A stretch of DNA of 37,440 nucleotides from Bacteroidota bacterium (GCA_018267925.1 JAFDXO010000157.1:1-37440), one strand, 5' to 3'; shown: positions 23,386 through 31,770, counted from the first letter of the stretch. Notes: generated from the letters alone by a model not told the origin. Numbers and translations: made by a program.

Positions 23386-24165
23386 ATGATAAAGACCATG
23401 GCGGAATTTGCCGCTAATAATGAAATGCCGGAAGTGCTTTTTTGGGTAGGATGTGCCGGAAGCTTTGATCAACGTGCACAACGAATTACTAAAGCATTTG
23501 CAACCATTCTCACCAAAGTAGGTGTATCATTTGCTATTCTAGGAAAAGAAGAAATGTGTACCGGAGACCCAGCACGACGAGCCGGAAATGAATTTCTGTT
23601 TCAAATGATGGCTTACAACAACATTCAAACACTAAACGGGTACGGCATTAAAAAGATAGTTACCATTTGCCCTCATTGCTTCAATATTTTCACCAATGAA
23701 TATCCTGAATTAGGCGGAAAATATGAAGTCATGCACCATAGTACTTTTCTGCAACAGCTTATCAACGAAGGTCGAGTACGCATCAAAGAAGGCGGTGCTT
23801 TTAAAGGCAAAAAAATAACCTATCACGATAGCTGTTACTTAGGACGAGCAAATGGGATCTATGAAGCACCCAGAGAAGTCTTAAAGGCATTAGATGCAGA
23901 GCTTGTAGAGATGAAACGCTGTGGCAGCAACGGCATGTGTTGTGGAGCAGGCGGTGCGCAAATGTTTAAAGAAGAAGAAGCCGGCACAACGCGCATCAAC
24001 TTTGAACGAGCAGAAGAGGCGATAGAAACAGGTGCCAAAATCATAGCCGCCAATTGTCCGTATTGTACAACCATGTTAACTGATGGCGTAAAAAGCAAGG
24101 AGAAAGAAGACGATGTAAAAGTGTTGGACATTGCAGAACTTATAGAAGCTTCGTTAGAAGATTAA
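23386..24165 (+). CDS. CCG-domain Fe-S protein (HdrB/HdrD-like), partner of the membrane subunit
   Basis: A 259-residue cytoplasmic protein with two cysteine-rich CCG domains: the first starts with FWVGCAGSFDQRAQ and holds EMCTGDPARRAGN and ICPHCFNIF; the second holds YHDSCYLGR, RCGSNGMCCGAGG and ANCPYC. Such domains bind unusual non-cubane or [4Fe-4S] clusters in HdrB, GlpC and EMO-type enzymes. The ATG at 23386 (MIKTMAEFAANNEM) is used; the frame extends upstream to 23269 overlapping the previous gene with no similarity. It lies 86 bp downstream of the membrane subunit, and the two together equal one EMO protein. Confidence 0.9.
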   Translation: MIKTMAEFAANNEMPEVLFWVGCAGSFDQRAQRITKAFATILTKVGVSFAILGKEEMCTGDPARRAGNEFLFQMMAYNNIQTLNGYGIKKIVTICPHCFNIFTNEYPELGGKYEVMHHSTFLQQLINEGRVRIKEGGAFKGKKITYHDSCYLGRANGIYEAPREVLKALDAELVEMKRCGSNGMCCGAGGAQMFKEEEAGTTRINFERAEEAIETGAKIIAANCPYCTTMLTDGVKSKEKEDDVKVLDIAELIEASLED

Positions 24166-24189
24166 CCAACTGAATTTCATCTTAACAAA

Positions 24190-24228
24190 CATCCCTCGTT
24201 ATGCAACTAATCTGCAAAACGAGGGATG
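24190..24228. terminator. Hairpin between convergent genes (likely bidirectional terminator)
   Basis: CATCCCTCGTT (24190-24200) pairs perfectly with AACGAGGGATG (24218-24228), and an inner TGCA/TGCA pair extends the stem to 15 bp with one A-A mismatch and a 7-nt loop. There is no strong T-run on either side, so termination is inferred from its position between the CCG-domain gene and the serine hydrolase gene. Confidence 0.6.
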
Positions 24229-24259
24229 ACTAATTTAGATACCAATCAAAGAAAAGTAC

Positions 24260-25459
24260 TTACTCTTCCTCATCAAAACCATCACCAATCGGCACATTCT
24301 TCACAATACTGTATAATACTTTTGCTTGTCTATAAATTCCGCTATTGTACTTGTTACCCAGCACAATAAAGGTCATGTTCTCTTTGATGAAACGATAAAA
24401 AACAGTGTTGTTTCCATGCCACCATCCGTTGTGATAAATAATTTTATTACCGCTTGGATAACACAACATTCGCCAACCTAAACCATAATTTTTTACACCC
24501 GGCTTTTCAAACGAACAAGGACCATAAGCCAACTCTAAGGTTTCATTGTTCAAAAAAACATTGTTGTAAAAAGATTGATCCCATAAATACATATCGCGAG
24601 GCGTACTGTAAATACCCTTGTCGCCCACTACACCATCAGCAAAATTATATTCCCATCGTTGCCAATTGTATTTATAGTTGTATGCAGCGTTGGAAGGCAA
24701 TAATTCCGGCGTATGGTGTACAAAGGTGTTTTTCATTCCTAAAGGATCAAAAATGTATCGTTTCATAAAGTCTTCATACTTCATCTCAGTAACGTACTCA
24801 ATCACGCTGGCCAGTACGGCATAATTACTGTTGCAGTATTTAAAACGAGTTCCGGGTTTAGATTCTAAGGCTGGTTTTCTTTTAGCAAAAATATCCAGCA
24901 CTTGGTCATTGCTTAAAGGGGTTGATTCATCTCTCACAAAAGTACCACCCCATTTTTGATAATCCGGTAAGCCTGATCTATGGCTCAACAACATTTTTAT
25001 CGTTATGTCCTTATAGGGAAAATCGGGAATATAGTGTGCAACAGCCTCATCAATATTGAGATAATTGTGCTGATGCAAATACAACACTGCCGCACCGGTA
25101 AAGGTTTTGGAAGTAGAAGCTAATTGAGACGGAGTATTCGGTGCAAGCTTCAATCCTGATTCTCGACGAGCATAACCAAAATACCGTTCATAAATCACCT
25201 TACCCTGATGCCCAATCAACACACTGCCATTAAAACCGCCTTGCACTTGAATACGATAAAAAGAGTCTAAACGTTGAATGATGGCTTGAAACTGAGGCTT
25301 GGTAGTGTCTTCATACATCAACTTGGGTGCATTCTTGTTATTCTGTTGTAGATCATCAAAGCGTGTATGAGCATTAGCAGGTTCTGTGCTAGGCTGGCAA
25401 GCAACTATAAAAAAAGAAAAAAGTAAGCTGGTAAAATAAAAACGAGAATTAGAGAGCAT
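24260..25459 (-). CDS. Serine hydrolase lipoprotein, class C beta-lactamase/DD-peptidase fold
   Basis: A 399-residue lipoprotein (signal ending FFIVAC, lipid Cys21). The penicillin-recognising fold motifs are in order: STSK (nucleophile Ser115, Lys118), YCN (Tyr208, Asn210), and HNG near residue 343 in the place of KTG, as in esterase-like or DD-peptidase members. Such enzymes act on peptidoglycan peptides, D-amino-acid peptides or esters; true beta-lactamase activity is unlikely to be concluded from sequence. I use the ATG at 25459, which gives the lipoprotein signal. Probably a single gene. Confidence 0.9.
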   Translation of the reverse strand: MLSNSRFYFTSLLFSFFIVACQPSTEPANAHTRFDDLQQNNKNAPKLMYEDTTKPQFQAIIQRLDSFYRIQVQGGFNGSVLIGHQGKVIYERYFGYARRESGLKLAPNTPSQLASTSKTFTGAAVLYLHQHNYLNIDEAVAHYIPDFPYKDITIKMLLSHRSGLPDYQKWGGTFVRDESTPLSNDQVLDIFAKRKPALESKPGTRFKYCNSNYAVLASVIEYVTEMKYEDFMKRYIFDPLGMKNTFVHHTPELLPSNAAYNYKYNWQRWEYNFADGVVGDKGIYSTPRDMYLWDQSFYNNVFLNNETLELAYGPCSFEKPGVKNYGLGWRMLCYPSGNKIIYHNGWWHGNNTVFYRFIKENMTFIVLGNKYNSGIYRQAKVLYSIVKNVPIGDGFDEEE

Positions 25460-25515
25460 TTTAAAAGTACAGTAGAGTGTAAAATTAAAGTTCAAGAGAG
25501 TAAAGAATAGACAAA

Positions 25516-26103
25516 TTATATAGCTAACGTAGCTTTAACAAAGTATGCTGCTTCATCAAAAAAATCATAGTAACACTGTGCTAATTGATAGTAGTGAGCG
25601 ATAAATAATTGATACGCTTTTTCAGGTGAAGGCATATATTTTGCACGACGGTGTAAACCTTGTAGAGACTTTTGAACGCCGGCAAGTGTTCTATAATTAT
25701 ACAACCAATTTTGTTGGCGCATGTAAGGAAAATATTGCCCAAATATTGTTGGGAAAATAGCTACCTGATCACCTATTTGTGCATAGGTCTTTTCCGAAAA
25801 CTGCAATAAAGCTTGCTCAGAAGTAAAATACTTAGGATCATTGGCCAAAAAATGATCGTATAAACTATCTACAATGGCACCGGAATACAGCCCAAAATCT
25901 TCCCTAAACCATAACATGGCACGTTTGGTAGCAGGGTGTTGATCCGTAAACGCATCAATTTTACGATGACATAAAATACCTTCTTTTACACGCAATGGAA
26001 ATTTCTCAAGAGCTAACTTTCCCTTCACATGATCAGCTATCATGTTCCCGACAAGAATCTGCGAATCACCAAAAGATAAAACCGCATGACCCAAATAATT
26101 CAT
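25516..26103 (-). CDS. Acyl carrier protein phosphodiesterase family protein (AcpH-like)
   Basis: A 195-residue protein of the DUF479/AcpH family, which removes 4'-phosphopantetheine from acyl carrier protein in E. coli. The N-terminal MNYLGHAVLSFGD followed by GNMIADHVKG, GILCHRKIDAFTDQHP and SLYDHFLAND contains the metal-binding His/Asp pattern of HD-like phosphodiesterases. Length is normal for AcpH. Whether the Bacteroidota homologues act on ACP is not established in what I know. It lies 56 bp upstream (in transcription order) of the serine hydrolase gene. Confidence 0.88.
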   Translation of the reverse strand: MNYLGHAVLSFGDSQILVGNMIADHVKGKLALEKFPLRVKEGILCHRKIDAFTDQHPATKRAMLWFREDFGLYSGAIVDSLYDHFLANDPKYFTSEQALLQFSEKTYAQIGDQVAIFPTIFGQYFPYMRQQNWLYNYRTLAGVQKSLQGLHRRAKYMPSPEKAYQLFIAHYYQLAQCYYDFFDEAAYFVKATLAI

Positions 26104-26338
26104 GTCGGCGAAGCTATGGATAGCAAATTAATTTTCGAGAAAAAGAATTTAAAAATGCGAATTAGGAATTTCGAAAATATTGTTCACTGATTACTTTTTT
26201 AATCTTGCGCTTTTCAATTTATAACCTTACACTTTACTCTTCATACAAGCCTAACAGAATGGAAAAAGGAGAAAAGTTTTTTTGATAGTTGACTTTAATG
26301 TTTAGTTTTAGCAACAAATTTTTTTACAGTTTACAACT

Positions 26339-26830
26339 ATGAGGTATTTAACAGCATTAGCAGCATGTTGTCTTTTGATAGGTTCGTGTACCAAAAGTGG
26401 TGATGTAAAGCCCACACGTGAGGATGATTTACGCTCGGGAAAATGGCAAATGAGTGCCGGTGCTTTACGTTTTGATCCTGCAATCGGAGCAGACACTACT
26501 TACAATTTTTTTGATTCGCTACCTTCTTGCAGAAAAGATGATTATCTCGTTTTTTCAGCAGGAATGTCCGGGACACAAAACAGCCCAACCAAATGTGATC
26601 CCTCTCAACCCGATTTGGTTGACTTTGGATGGTATCTTGAAAATAATGGTAACACCATCAACTTCATAAACGCCTTTCAAACATTCCTTCACCAGGCTGC
26701 TGTTTCAGCACCTTTTACAAGCTACACAGGAAATAGCTTTACCATTCAGTATAAAAATTTTGCAAAAAATAAGATTGACTCTTTAAGAAACGACACTTTA
26801 ACTTATACATACAGCTTCAAAAGAAAATAA
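26339..26830 (+). CDS. Small lipoprotein, lipocalin-like
   Basis: A 163-residue protein with a lipoprotein signal (MRYLTALAACCLLIGSC, lipid Cys17). The mature part begins with a W-containing strand (SGKWQMSAG) and has the SCRKDDYLVF pattern followed by FGWYLENNGNTINFIN, which recalls the lipocalin-like domain common in Bacteroidota lipoproteins. Function unknown. A hairpin-plus-T-run terminator follows. The 235-bp stretch before it (26104-26338) shows no gene and no clear -7 box. Confidence 0.75.
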   Translation: MRYLTALAACCLLIGSCTKSGDVKPTREDDLRSGKWQMSAGALRFDPAIGADTTYNFFDSLPSCRKDDYLVFSAGMSGTQNSPTKCDPSQPDLVDFGWYLENNGNTINFINAFQTFLHQAAVSAPFTSYTGNSFTIQYKNFAKNKIDSLRNDTLTYTYSFKRK

Positions 26831-26855
26831 GCTGATACCGGAAGCATTCAACATT

Positions 26856-26885
26856 CACCGGTGTGTAATTCGCCGGTGTTTTTTT
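26856..26885 (+). terminator. Intrinsic terminator after the lipocalin-like gene
   Basis: CACCGG (26856-26861) pairs with CCGGTG (26873-26878) around an 11-nt loop, followed by seven T (26879-26885). It separates the lipoprotein gene from thrS. Confidence 0.75.
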
Positions 26886-26908
26886 ATGTAATAAGCAAAG
26901 CTCTTTTG

Positions 26909-26916
26909 TACCTTTG
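26909..26916 (+). promoter_or_regulatory. Bacteroidota -7 box for thrS
   Basis: TACCTTTG matches TAnnTTTG, 30 nt before the thrS ATG at 26947. It also argues against the longer frame starting at 26914, inside the box. Confidence 0.55.
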
Positions 26917-26946
26917 CACTTTTTTAATAATAGCAATACTTGTTTT

Positions 26947-28905
26947 ATGATACATATTTCCTTTCCCGATGGTGCTATTCGTGAATACCAAGCAGGTATT
27001 TCAGCACTTGAAATTGCCAAAAGCATCAGCGAAGGATTAGCCAAAAAAGTATTGGCAGCCGAAGTAAATGGTGAAGTGTGGGATGCATCCAGACCCATAA
27101 ATAAAGATGCTTCTTTAAAACTATTAACTTGGGGAGATGCCGGTGCTAAATCCACCTTTTGGCATTCATCGGCTCATCTAATGGCTGAAGCTTTGGAAGC
27201 CACATTTCCGGGCACCAAATTTGGTATCGGGCCAGCTATTGACAATGGCTTCTATTACGATATAGATCTGGGTGGCCAAACAATTAATGAAGAAGACCTT
27301 AAAAAGGTAGAAGATAAAATGAAGGAATTGGCTAAGCAAAATAATGCTTACCATCGCCGGGAAGTTCCTAAAAAAGAAGCAATTGACTATTTCAGTCAAA
27401 AACAAGACCCCTACAAACTTGAACTTTTACAAGATCTTCAAGATGGTCAAATCACTTTTTACACACAAGGCGGTTTTACGGATTTATGCCGTGGGCCTCA
27501 CATTCCAAACACCGGATTTATCAAAGCTATCAAGCTTACAAACATAGCCGGAGCTTATTGGCGCGGAAACGAAAAAAACAAGATGCTAACTCGTATTTAT
27601 GGCATCACCTTTCCCAACCAAAAAGAATTAGATGACTATCTGACACTTTTAGAAGAAGCAAAAAAGCGAGATCACCGTAAATTGGGCAAGGAGCTTGAAC
27701 TTTTTACTTTCTCAGAAAAAGTAGGTAGTGGACTACCCTTGTGGTTACCTAAAGGAGCCATGCTTCGTGAACGATTGCAACAATTTTTGCAAAAAGCACA
27801 AATCACAAGCGGATACCTTCCTGTAATTACACCACATATTGGTAGCAAAAGTCTTTATGTTACTTCTGGACACTGGGACAAATATGGTAAAGACTCTTTC
27901 CAACCTATAACAACACCACAAGAGGGCGAAGTATTTATGTTAAAGCCCATGAATTGCCCGCACCACTGTGAAATTTATAAATCATCCCCTCGCTCTTATC
28001 GCGATCTCCCACTTCGGTTAGCAGAATTTGGAACAGTATATCGCTATGAACAAAGCGGCGAATTGCATGGACTTACACGAGTGAGAGGTTTTACTCAAGA
28101 TGATGCACACCTTTTCTGTCGTCCCGATCAAGTAAAAGAAGAGTTTAAAAAAGTAATAGACTTGGTGATGTTTGTATTCACCTCATTAGATTTTTCAAAC
28201 TTTACAGCCCAAGTTTCGCTTCGGGATAAAGAAGATAGAAGCAAGTATATAGGCGGAGAAGAAAACTGGGAAATAGCCGAACGCAGCATTATGGAAGCTG
28301 CAGCAGAAAAGGGTTTGAGTACTGTGATAGAGTATGGTGAAGCAGCATTTTATGGGCCTAAACTCGACTTTATGGTCAAAGATGCTTTAGGTAGAAGTTG
28401 GCAATTAGGTACCATCCAAGTGGACTACAATTTACCGGAACGATTTGAATTGGAATATGTAGATTCAGACAACACCAAAAAACGACCGGTGATGATTCAT
28501 CGTGCACCTTTCGGATCTATGGAACGCTTTGTGGCCGTGCTTTTAGAACATTGCGGCGGCAATCTTCCATTATGGCTTTCACCACAACAAGTAAAGGTAT
28601 TGCCCATCAGCGATAAGTATAACGACTATGCCCAAAAAGTATCCGAACTGCTCATGGCTGAAGATATTCGTGCAGAAGTGGACGATCGTAACGAAAAAAT
28701 TGGAAAGAAAATTCGTGATACCGAATTGATGAAAGTACCTTATATGCTGGTGGTTGGTGAAAAAGAAATGACTGACAATACCGTGTCAGTTCGAAAACAC
28801 GGAGAAGGCGACAAAGGAACACTACCCAACGAAACTTTTATTTCGGAATTAAAATCAATTATCAAAGAGCAAATGAGCGGTAAAAAACCAACCTTCCCTG
28901 CATAA
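26947..28905 (+). CDS. thrS: Threonyl-tRNA synthetase
   Basis: A 652-residue class II synthetase that charges tRNA(Thr). It has the full bacterial layout: N-terminal TGS domain (1-60), editing domain with HSSAH and DLCRGPHIP zinc ligands, catalytic core with the zinc cysteine in [14 protein letters not shown], motif 2 ([18 protein letters not shown]) and motif 3 ([12 protein letters not shown]), and a C-terminal anticodon domain with [15 protein letters not shown] use the ATG at 26947 (MIHISFPDG). infC follows with its own promoter box. No ThrS-type operator is visible in the short leader. Confidence 0.97.
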   Translation: MIHISFPDGAIREYQAGISALEIAKSISEGLAKKVLAAEVNGEVWDASRPINKDASLKLLTWGDAGAKSTFWHSSAHLMAEALEATFPGTKFGIGPAIDNGFYYDIDLGGQTINEEDLKKVEDKMKELAKQNNAYHRREVPKKEAIDYFSQKQDPYKLELLQDLQDGQITFYTQGGFTDLCRGPHIPNTGFIKAIKLTNIAGAYWRGNEKNKMLTRIYGITFPNQKELDDYLTLLEEAKKRDHRKLGKELELFTFSEKVGSGLPLWLPKGAMLRERLQQFLQKAQITSGYLPVITPHIGSKSLYVTSGHWDKYGKDSFQPITTPQEGEVFMLKPMNCPHHCEIYKSSPRSYRDLPLRLAEFGTVYRYEQSGELHGLTRVRGFTQDDAHLFCRPDQVKEEFKKVIDLVMFVFTSLDFSNFTAQVSLRDKEDRSKYIGGEENWEIAERSIMEAAAEKGLSTVIEYGEAAFYGPKLDFMVKDALGRSWQLGTIQVDYNLPERFELEYVDSDNTKKRPVMIHRAPFGSMERFVAVLLEHCGGNLPLWLSPQQVKVLPISDKYNDYAQKVSELLMAEDIRAEVDDRNEKIGKKIRDTELMKVPYMLVVGEKEMTDNTVSVRKHGEGDKGTLPNETFISELKSIIKEQMSGKKPTFPA

Positions 28906-28919
28906 AGTTTTTGCAGTGC

Positions 28920-28949
28920 TTTGTTGAAATAACAAATACGCTATTTTTG
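28920..28949 (+). promoter_or_regulatory. Promoter of infC
   Basis: TTTG (28920-28923) is followed after 18 nt by TATTTTTG (28942-28949). The predicted start near 28956 leaves a leader of about 16 nt before infC. Confidence 0.6.
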
Positions 28950-28971
28950 CGCTCATTATTAATAAAAATTA

Positions 28972-29526
28972 ATGCAGAAAAGACCACGCGGGCCTTTCAT
29001 TAGACCAAGACAACCACAAAGAGAACATCGCTTAAACAATGAAATCACAGCACCCGAAGTGCGGGTTGTGGGTGAAAACATAGAGCCGGGGGTTTATCCT
29101 ATTGCCCAAGCCATCCAAATGGCGGCTGAGCTGGAGGTTGATTTGGTTGAAATTTCTCCCAATGGCGTACCACCAGTATGTCGGTTGATAGACTACCAAA
29201 AGTTTCTCTACGAAAAAAAGAAAAAAGACAAAGAGCAAAAGGCAAAATCTAAACAATCGGAAGTAAAGGAAATTCGCTTTACTCCCAATACGGATGATCA
29301 TGACTTTGACTTCAAATCTAAACATGCCGAAAAATTTCTTCAAGAAGGGAACAAGGTTAAATGCTATGTGCAATTTCGTGGACGTGCTATCATGTTCCAA
29401 GACAGAGGAGAGTTGCTACTACTAAAATTTGCCGAAAGACTGGCTGAGGTCGGAGCATTAGAATCTATGCCTAAAATGGAAGGTAAAAGAATGATAGCCA
29501 TCTTTACACCTAAGAAGAAAAAATAA
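28972..29526 (+). CDS. infC: Translation initiation factor IF-3
   Basis: A 184-residue IF-3 that binds the 30S subunit and checks initiator tRNA pairing. The N-domain shows HRLNNEITAPEVRVVGENIE and EVDLVEISPNGVPPVCRL; the linker is lysine-rich; the C-domain shows VKEIRFTPNTDDHDFDFKSK and VKCYVQFRGRAIMFQDRG. It starts with ATG, not the rare ATT used for IF-3 autoregulation in E. coli. The short basic N-terminal extension (RPRGPFIRPRQPQR) is typical of Bacteroidota. The partners rpmI and rplT, which usually follow, are not present here. Confidence 0.96.
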   Translation: MQKRPRGPFIRPRQPQREHRLNNEITAPEVRVVGENIEPGVYPIAQAIQMAAELEVDLVEISPNGVPPVCRLIDYQKFLYEKKKKDKEQKAKSKQSEVKEIRFTPNTDDHDFDFKSKHAEKFLQEGNKVKCYVQFRGRAIMFQDRGELLLLKFAERLAEVGALESMPKMEGKRMIAIFTPKKKK

Positions 29527-29572
29527 AACGCATAATATTTTTGACCATTAACAAATCGTTAACAAGCATTTG

Positions 29573-29603
29573 TTTGTTAATTTTAATCTTATTTTTACTT
29601 TTG
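29573..29603 (+). promoter_or_regulatory. Promoter in front of the first sRNA-like unit
   Basis: TTTG (29573-29576) is followed after exactly 19 nt by TACTTTTG (29596-29603), the best -33/-7 pair in the intergenic region 29527-29896. No coding gene starts within the next 290 bp, so the transcript would begin non-coding. Confidence 0.6.
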
Positions 29604-29606
29604 CCT

Positions 29607-29711
29607 TGTTGATGGAAAAGCGTTGACCCTGCTTTTCTCATTTTTTAAGAAGTTTTCATGGTGATAGGGTTTATAGGGGCTGGTCTGTTCTCAGGCTAGC
29701 TTTCTCTTTTT
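29607..29711 (+). ncRNA. Candidate small RNA, copy A
   Basis: The predicted transcript of about 100 nt starts after the promoter box and ends in a T-rich tract (29701-29711). It has two hairpins: GAAAAGC/GCTTTTC (29615-29621 with 29631-29637, followed by ATTTTTT, possibly itself a terminator), and GCTGGTCTG/CAGGCTAGC (29679-29687 with 29692-29700) closed by a TTCT tetraloop. The second hairpin belongs to a 53-nt unit repeated at 29805. No known RNA family is recognised by eye; it could alternatively be a pair of terminators for infC. Confidence 0.5.
29651..29703 (+). repeat. 53-nt direct repeat, unit A
   Basis: First copy of a 53-base unit whose second copy is at 29805-29857, offset 154 bp. 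Four differences: one in the 5' region and three in the hairpin stem. Confidence 0.9.
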
Positions 29712-29792
29712 AGGAATTTCCAATACATTTTATAGGTCAAAAAAAAGCCAAATTTTTTTTAAAAAACTGATATGGCGTTTTCAAATTTTCAT

Positions 29793-29800
29793 TATCTTTG
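29793..29800 (+). promoter_or_regulatory. Bacteroidota -7 box in front of the second sRNA-like unit
   Basis: TATCTTTG is an exact TAnnTTTG match. Its expected start point (about 29804-29807) coincides with the first base of the repeated unit at 29805. Confidence 0.55.
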
Positions 29801-29804
29801 TCAA

Positions 29805-29857
29805 AGTTTTCATAGTGATAGGGTTTATAGGGGCTAGTCTGTTCTCAGACTGGCTTT
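29805..29857 (+). repeat. 53-nt direct repeat, unit B
   Basis: Second copy of the unit at 29651-29703. The sequence between the copies is AT-rich and not repeated. Confidence 0.9.
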
Positions 29858-29865
29858 TTTATTTT
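29805..29865 (+). ncRNA. Candidate small RNA, copy B
   Basis: About 61 nt from the predicted start to the end of a T-rich tract (29855-29865). The 5' part is unpaired and holds two ATAGGG motifs; the 3' part is the hairpin GCTAGTCTG/CAGACTGGC (29833-29841 with 29846-29854) with a TTCT loop. It shares 49 of 53 bases with copy A, and all three stem differences keep base pairing. It ends 31 bp before the start of the repeat-rich secreted protein gene, so it may instead act as that gene's leader. Confidence 0.5.
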
Positions 29866-29896
29866 ATCTTGTAGCCGGTTAATCTTACCCTGTGCA

Positions 29897-30997
29897 ATGA
29901 CTCGACAATTCGCTTGCCTGCTCCTTTTCATACTGAGCATGACTGAAATAAAAGCTCAACCATTATCGGCTTATGTCAATATTCAAAACCAAGTTATGGT
30001 TTGGGATAATGGCATGATTCGAAAGATTGATTATTTAGCTCCTATTTCAATGAAAATAGGGCGAACAACTATACCTTATTTAGACAATTCAAGGTCGTTC
30101 AAAATATACTATGGTGGCGGGGTTCGCACTATTAATATAGGTTTTACAAACGACTATTTTGTAAGTGATAATTTGGTAGCCTTTATTAATGCCCGATCAC
30201 TCAATGTTTTTGACAATGGCAAGGTCAAAAACCTTTCCGGGATGGTTCAGCAGTATTATCTTGGCGATAGTGTGCTTTTGTTTTTAGACGGCATTAGAAG
30301 CGAATACAAAGCCTACTATAATGGAGAGGTATATCCCATTGAAAACTTTTTAGCCGGCAATGCTATTGATGTAGTGAAGGTATCAGACAATATTGCAGCC
30401 TATGTCAATTATGCTAATCAATTTAGAATTTTCATTAGTGGTAAAATTATTCCGCAAGAAAACTATACTGTTAGTTCGTTCGATGTAGGGCGCAACACGG
30501 TAGCTTATGTGGACATCAATAAGCAATTCAAAATTTTTCACAATGGCAATACGATTGTTGCTGAAAATTTTCCCCCTTTGAACTATGCAGTGGGAGATAA
30601 TGTAGTAGCTTATGTTTCAAACGATGGTTATTTTAAAATCTTTTACAACGACAGTGTTCAAACAATCGGCTATTTTAATCGGGAGTACAAAATAGGCGAC
30701 AATGTTGTTGCCTTTCGTGATGGTGGAGGCTGGTTTAAAGCTTTTTACAAAGGAGATATCATTTCATTAGAAAGCTATTATCCCGACAATTTTGTCGTAC
30801 AGTACAACTCCTTAGCTTATGTAAATCGGTCAGGTATATTGCGTCTCATGACGGAGGGTGAAGTCTATGACGTAACGTCTATGTTTAACCCCGGCGATGC
30901 AGGAAGTGAAACAAATTGGCAGCTTACTTACGATGTTTTGAAATATCAAGTCGGGCTCAATATTTTTAAAATCTACTACAAAGGAAATGAGTATTAA
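29897..30997 (+). CDS. Secreted repeat protein, propeller-like, unknown function
   Basis: A 366-residue exported protein with a signal peptide (MTRQFACLLLFILSMTEIKA). The remainder consists of about seven or eight degenerate repeats of roughly 40-45 residues with the pattern VGDNVVAYV..., then FKIFYNG..., for example VGDNVVAYVSNDGYFKIFYN and IGDNVVAFRDGGGWFKAFYK. The regular strand pattern suggests a beta-propeller or solenoid. No family named. Its stop overlaps that of the opposite NlpC/P60 gene by 3 bases. No clear -7 box lies directly before it, so it may depend on readthrough from the sRNA-like region. Confidence 0.85.
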   Translation: MTRQFACLLLFILSMTEIKAQPLSAYVNIQNQVMVWDNGMIRKIDYLAPISMKIGRTTIPYLDNSRSFKIYYGGGVRTINIGFTNDYFVSDNLVAFINARSLNVFDNGKVKNLSGMVQQYYLGDSVLLFLDGIRSEYKAYYNGEVYPIENFLAGNAIDVVKVSDNIAAYVNYANQFRIFISGKIIPQENYTVSSFDVGRNTVAYVDINKQFKIFHNGNTIVAENFPPLNYAVGDNVVAYVSNDGYFKIFYNDSVQTIGYFNREYKIGDNVVAFRDGGGWFKAFYKGDIISLESYYPDNFVVQYNSLAYVNRSGILRLMTEGEVYDVTSMFNPGDAGSETNWQLTYDVLKYQVGLNIFKIYYKGNEY

Positions 30998-31770
30998 AAA
31001 TATCGTTTTAGCAAACGTAATTGATGCGTTCTTCTTCGCAATTCTATACTGATAATGCCTGCCGGATCTATCTTATCAATCACCACTCTTCCTGACTCAC
31101 CCGTTGCATGTATAATCGTGTCGTTCGACAATAAGAGTCCAACATGAGTTATCTTTCCTTCAGCGTTATCAAAAAAAGCAAGATCACCACATTGACCACT
31201 TTGTAAAAATGCAATAGTTTCTCCTACTGTAGCTTGCTGCCAAGCATCGCGGGGAAGCTGTTTACCGCACAACTTGAAAACCATTTGTGTAAAACCGGAA
31301 CAATCAATGCCGGCAACCGATCTCCCTCCCCACAAATATGGAGCATGTAGAAACTTTAAGGCAAAAAACTGAATCATTTTTTCATCCATTTTCAGTTCTG
31401 AAAATCTACCCTTCACCCCCTTAAACGATCCAGTATCAGAGCCTTTGACAATATTGGTCTTGCGAATATCGGAGCCTAAAGGCACCCACAAATCCACATT
31501 AGGAAAAACAAAGAAATCCTTCATGCCTTGAGATACATATTTTGCACCTTTTCTAAATTCAGCTTTAGAAATTTGGATCAACTGCATAACTCGACACCAT
31601 CCTTCATACTCATCCCATGCGCATCTTACTTTTGCCCATCCTTCATCATTTAACGCTAAAATTTCTACCCTTTCACCCCACAAAAGCTGACTTACCTGCT
31701 CAGCCTGATGAGCCGGTCTCTGACGTATAGCAGCAATAGAAACACAGCAATAGCCGTATGACAAAACCAT
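30994..31770 (-). CDS. SH3 and NlpC/P60 domain peptidase
   Basis: A 258-residue cysteine peptidase of the NlpC/P60 family, which cuts gamma-D-Glu to diamino acid bonds in peptidoglycan peptides. N-terminal SH3-type regions cover about residues 5-100 (AIRQRPAHQAEQVSQLLWGE is the first strand set). The catalytic domain has Cys157 in AGIDCSGF, His209 in ITHVGLLL and His221 in IIHATGESGRV. No signal peptide is evident, so it may act in the cytoplasm on recycled peptides, as related Bacteroidota enzymes are thought to do. Single gene, convergent with the repeat protein. Confidence 0.93.
   Translation of the reverse strand: MVLSYGYCCVSIAAIRQRPAHQAEQVSQLLWGERVEILALNDEGWAKVRCAWDEYEGWCRVMQLIQISKAEFRKGAKYVSQGMKDFFVFPNVDLWVPLGSDIRKTNIVKGSDTGSFKGVKGRFSELKMDEKMIQFFALKFLHAPYLWGGRSVAGIDCSGFTQMVFKLCGKQLPRDAWQQATVGETIAFLQSGQCGDLAFFDNAEGKITHVGLLLSNDTIIHATGESGRVVIDKIDPAGIISIELRRRTHQLRLLKRYF

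Noticed and set aside
24260..25459. True beta-lactamase
   Set aside because: HNG replaces KTG and the protein is a lipoprotein with wide family similarity; resistance activity cannot be claimed.
29658..29700. Micro-ORF in copy A (13 codons, hydrophobic, ATG at 29658) and a related GTG frame in copy B, suggesting a type I toxin-like peptide
   Set aside because: All four base differences between the copies change the peptide (start, two residues, stop), while every stem change keeps base pairing, so the constraint is on RNA structure.
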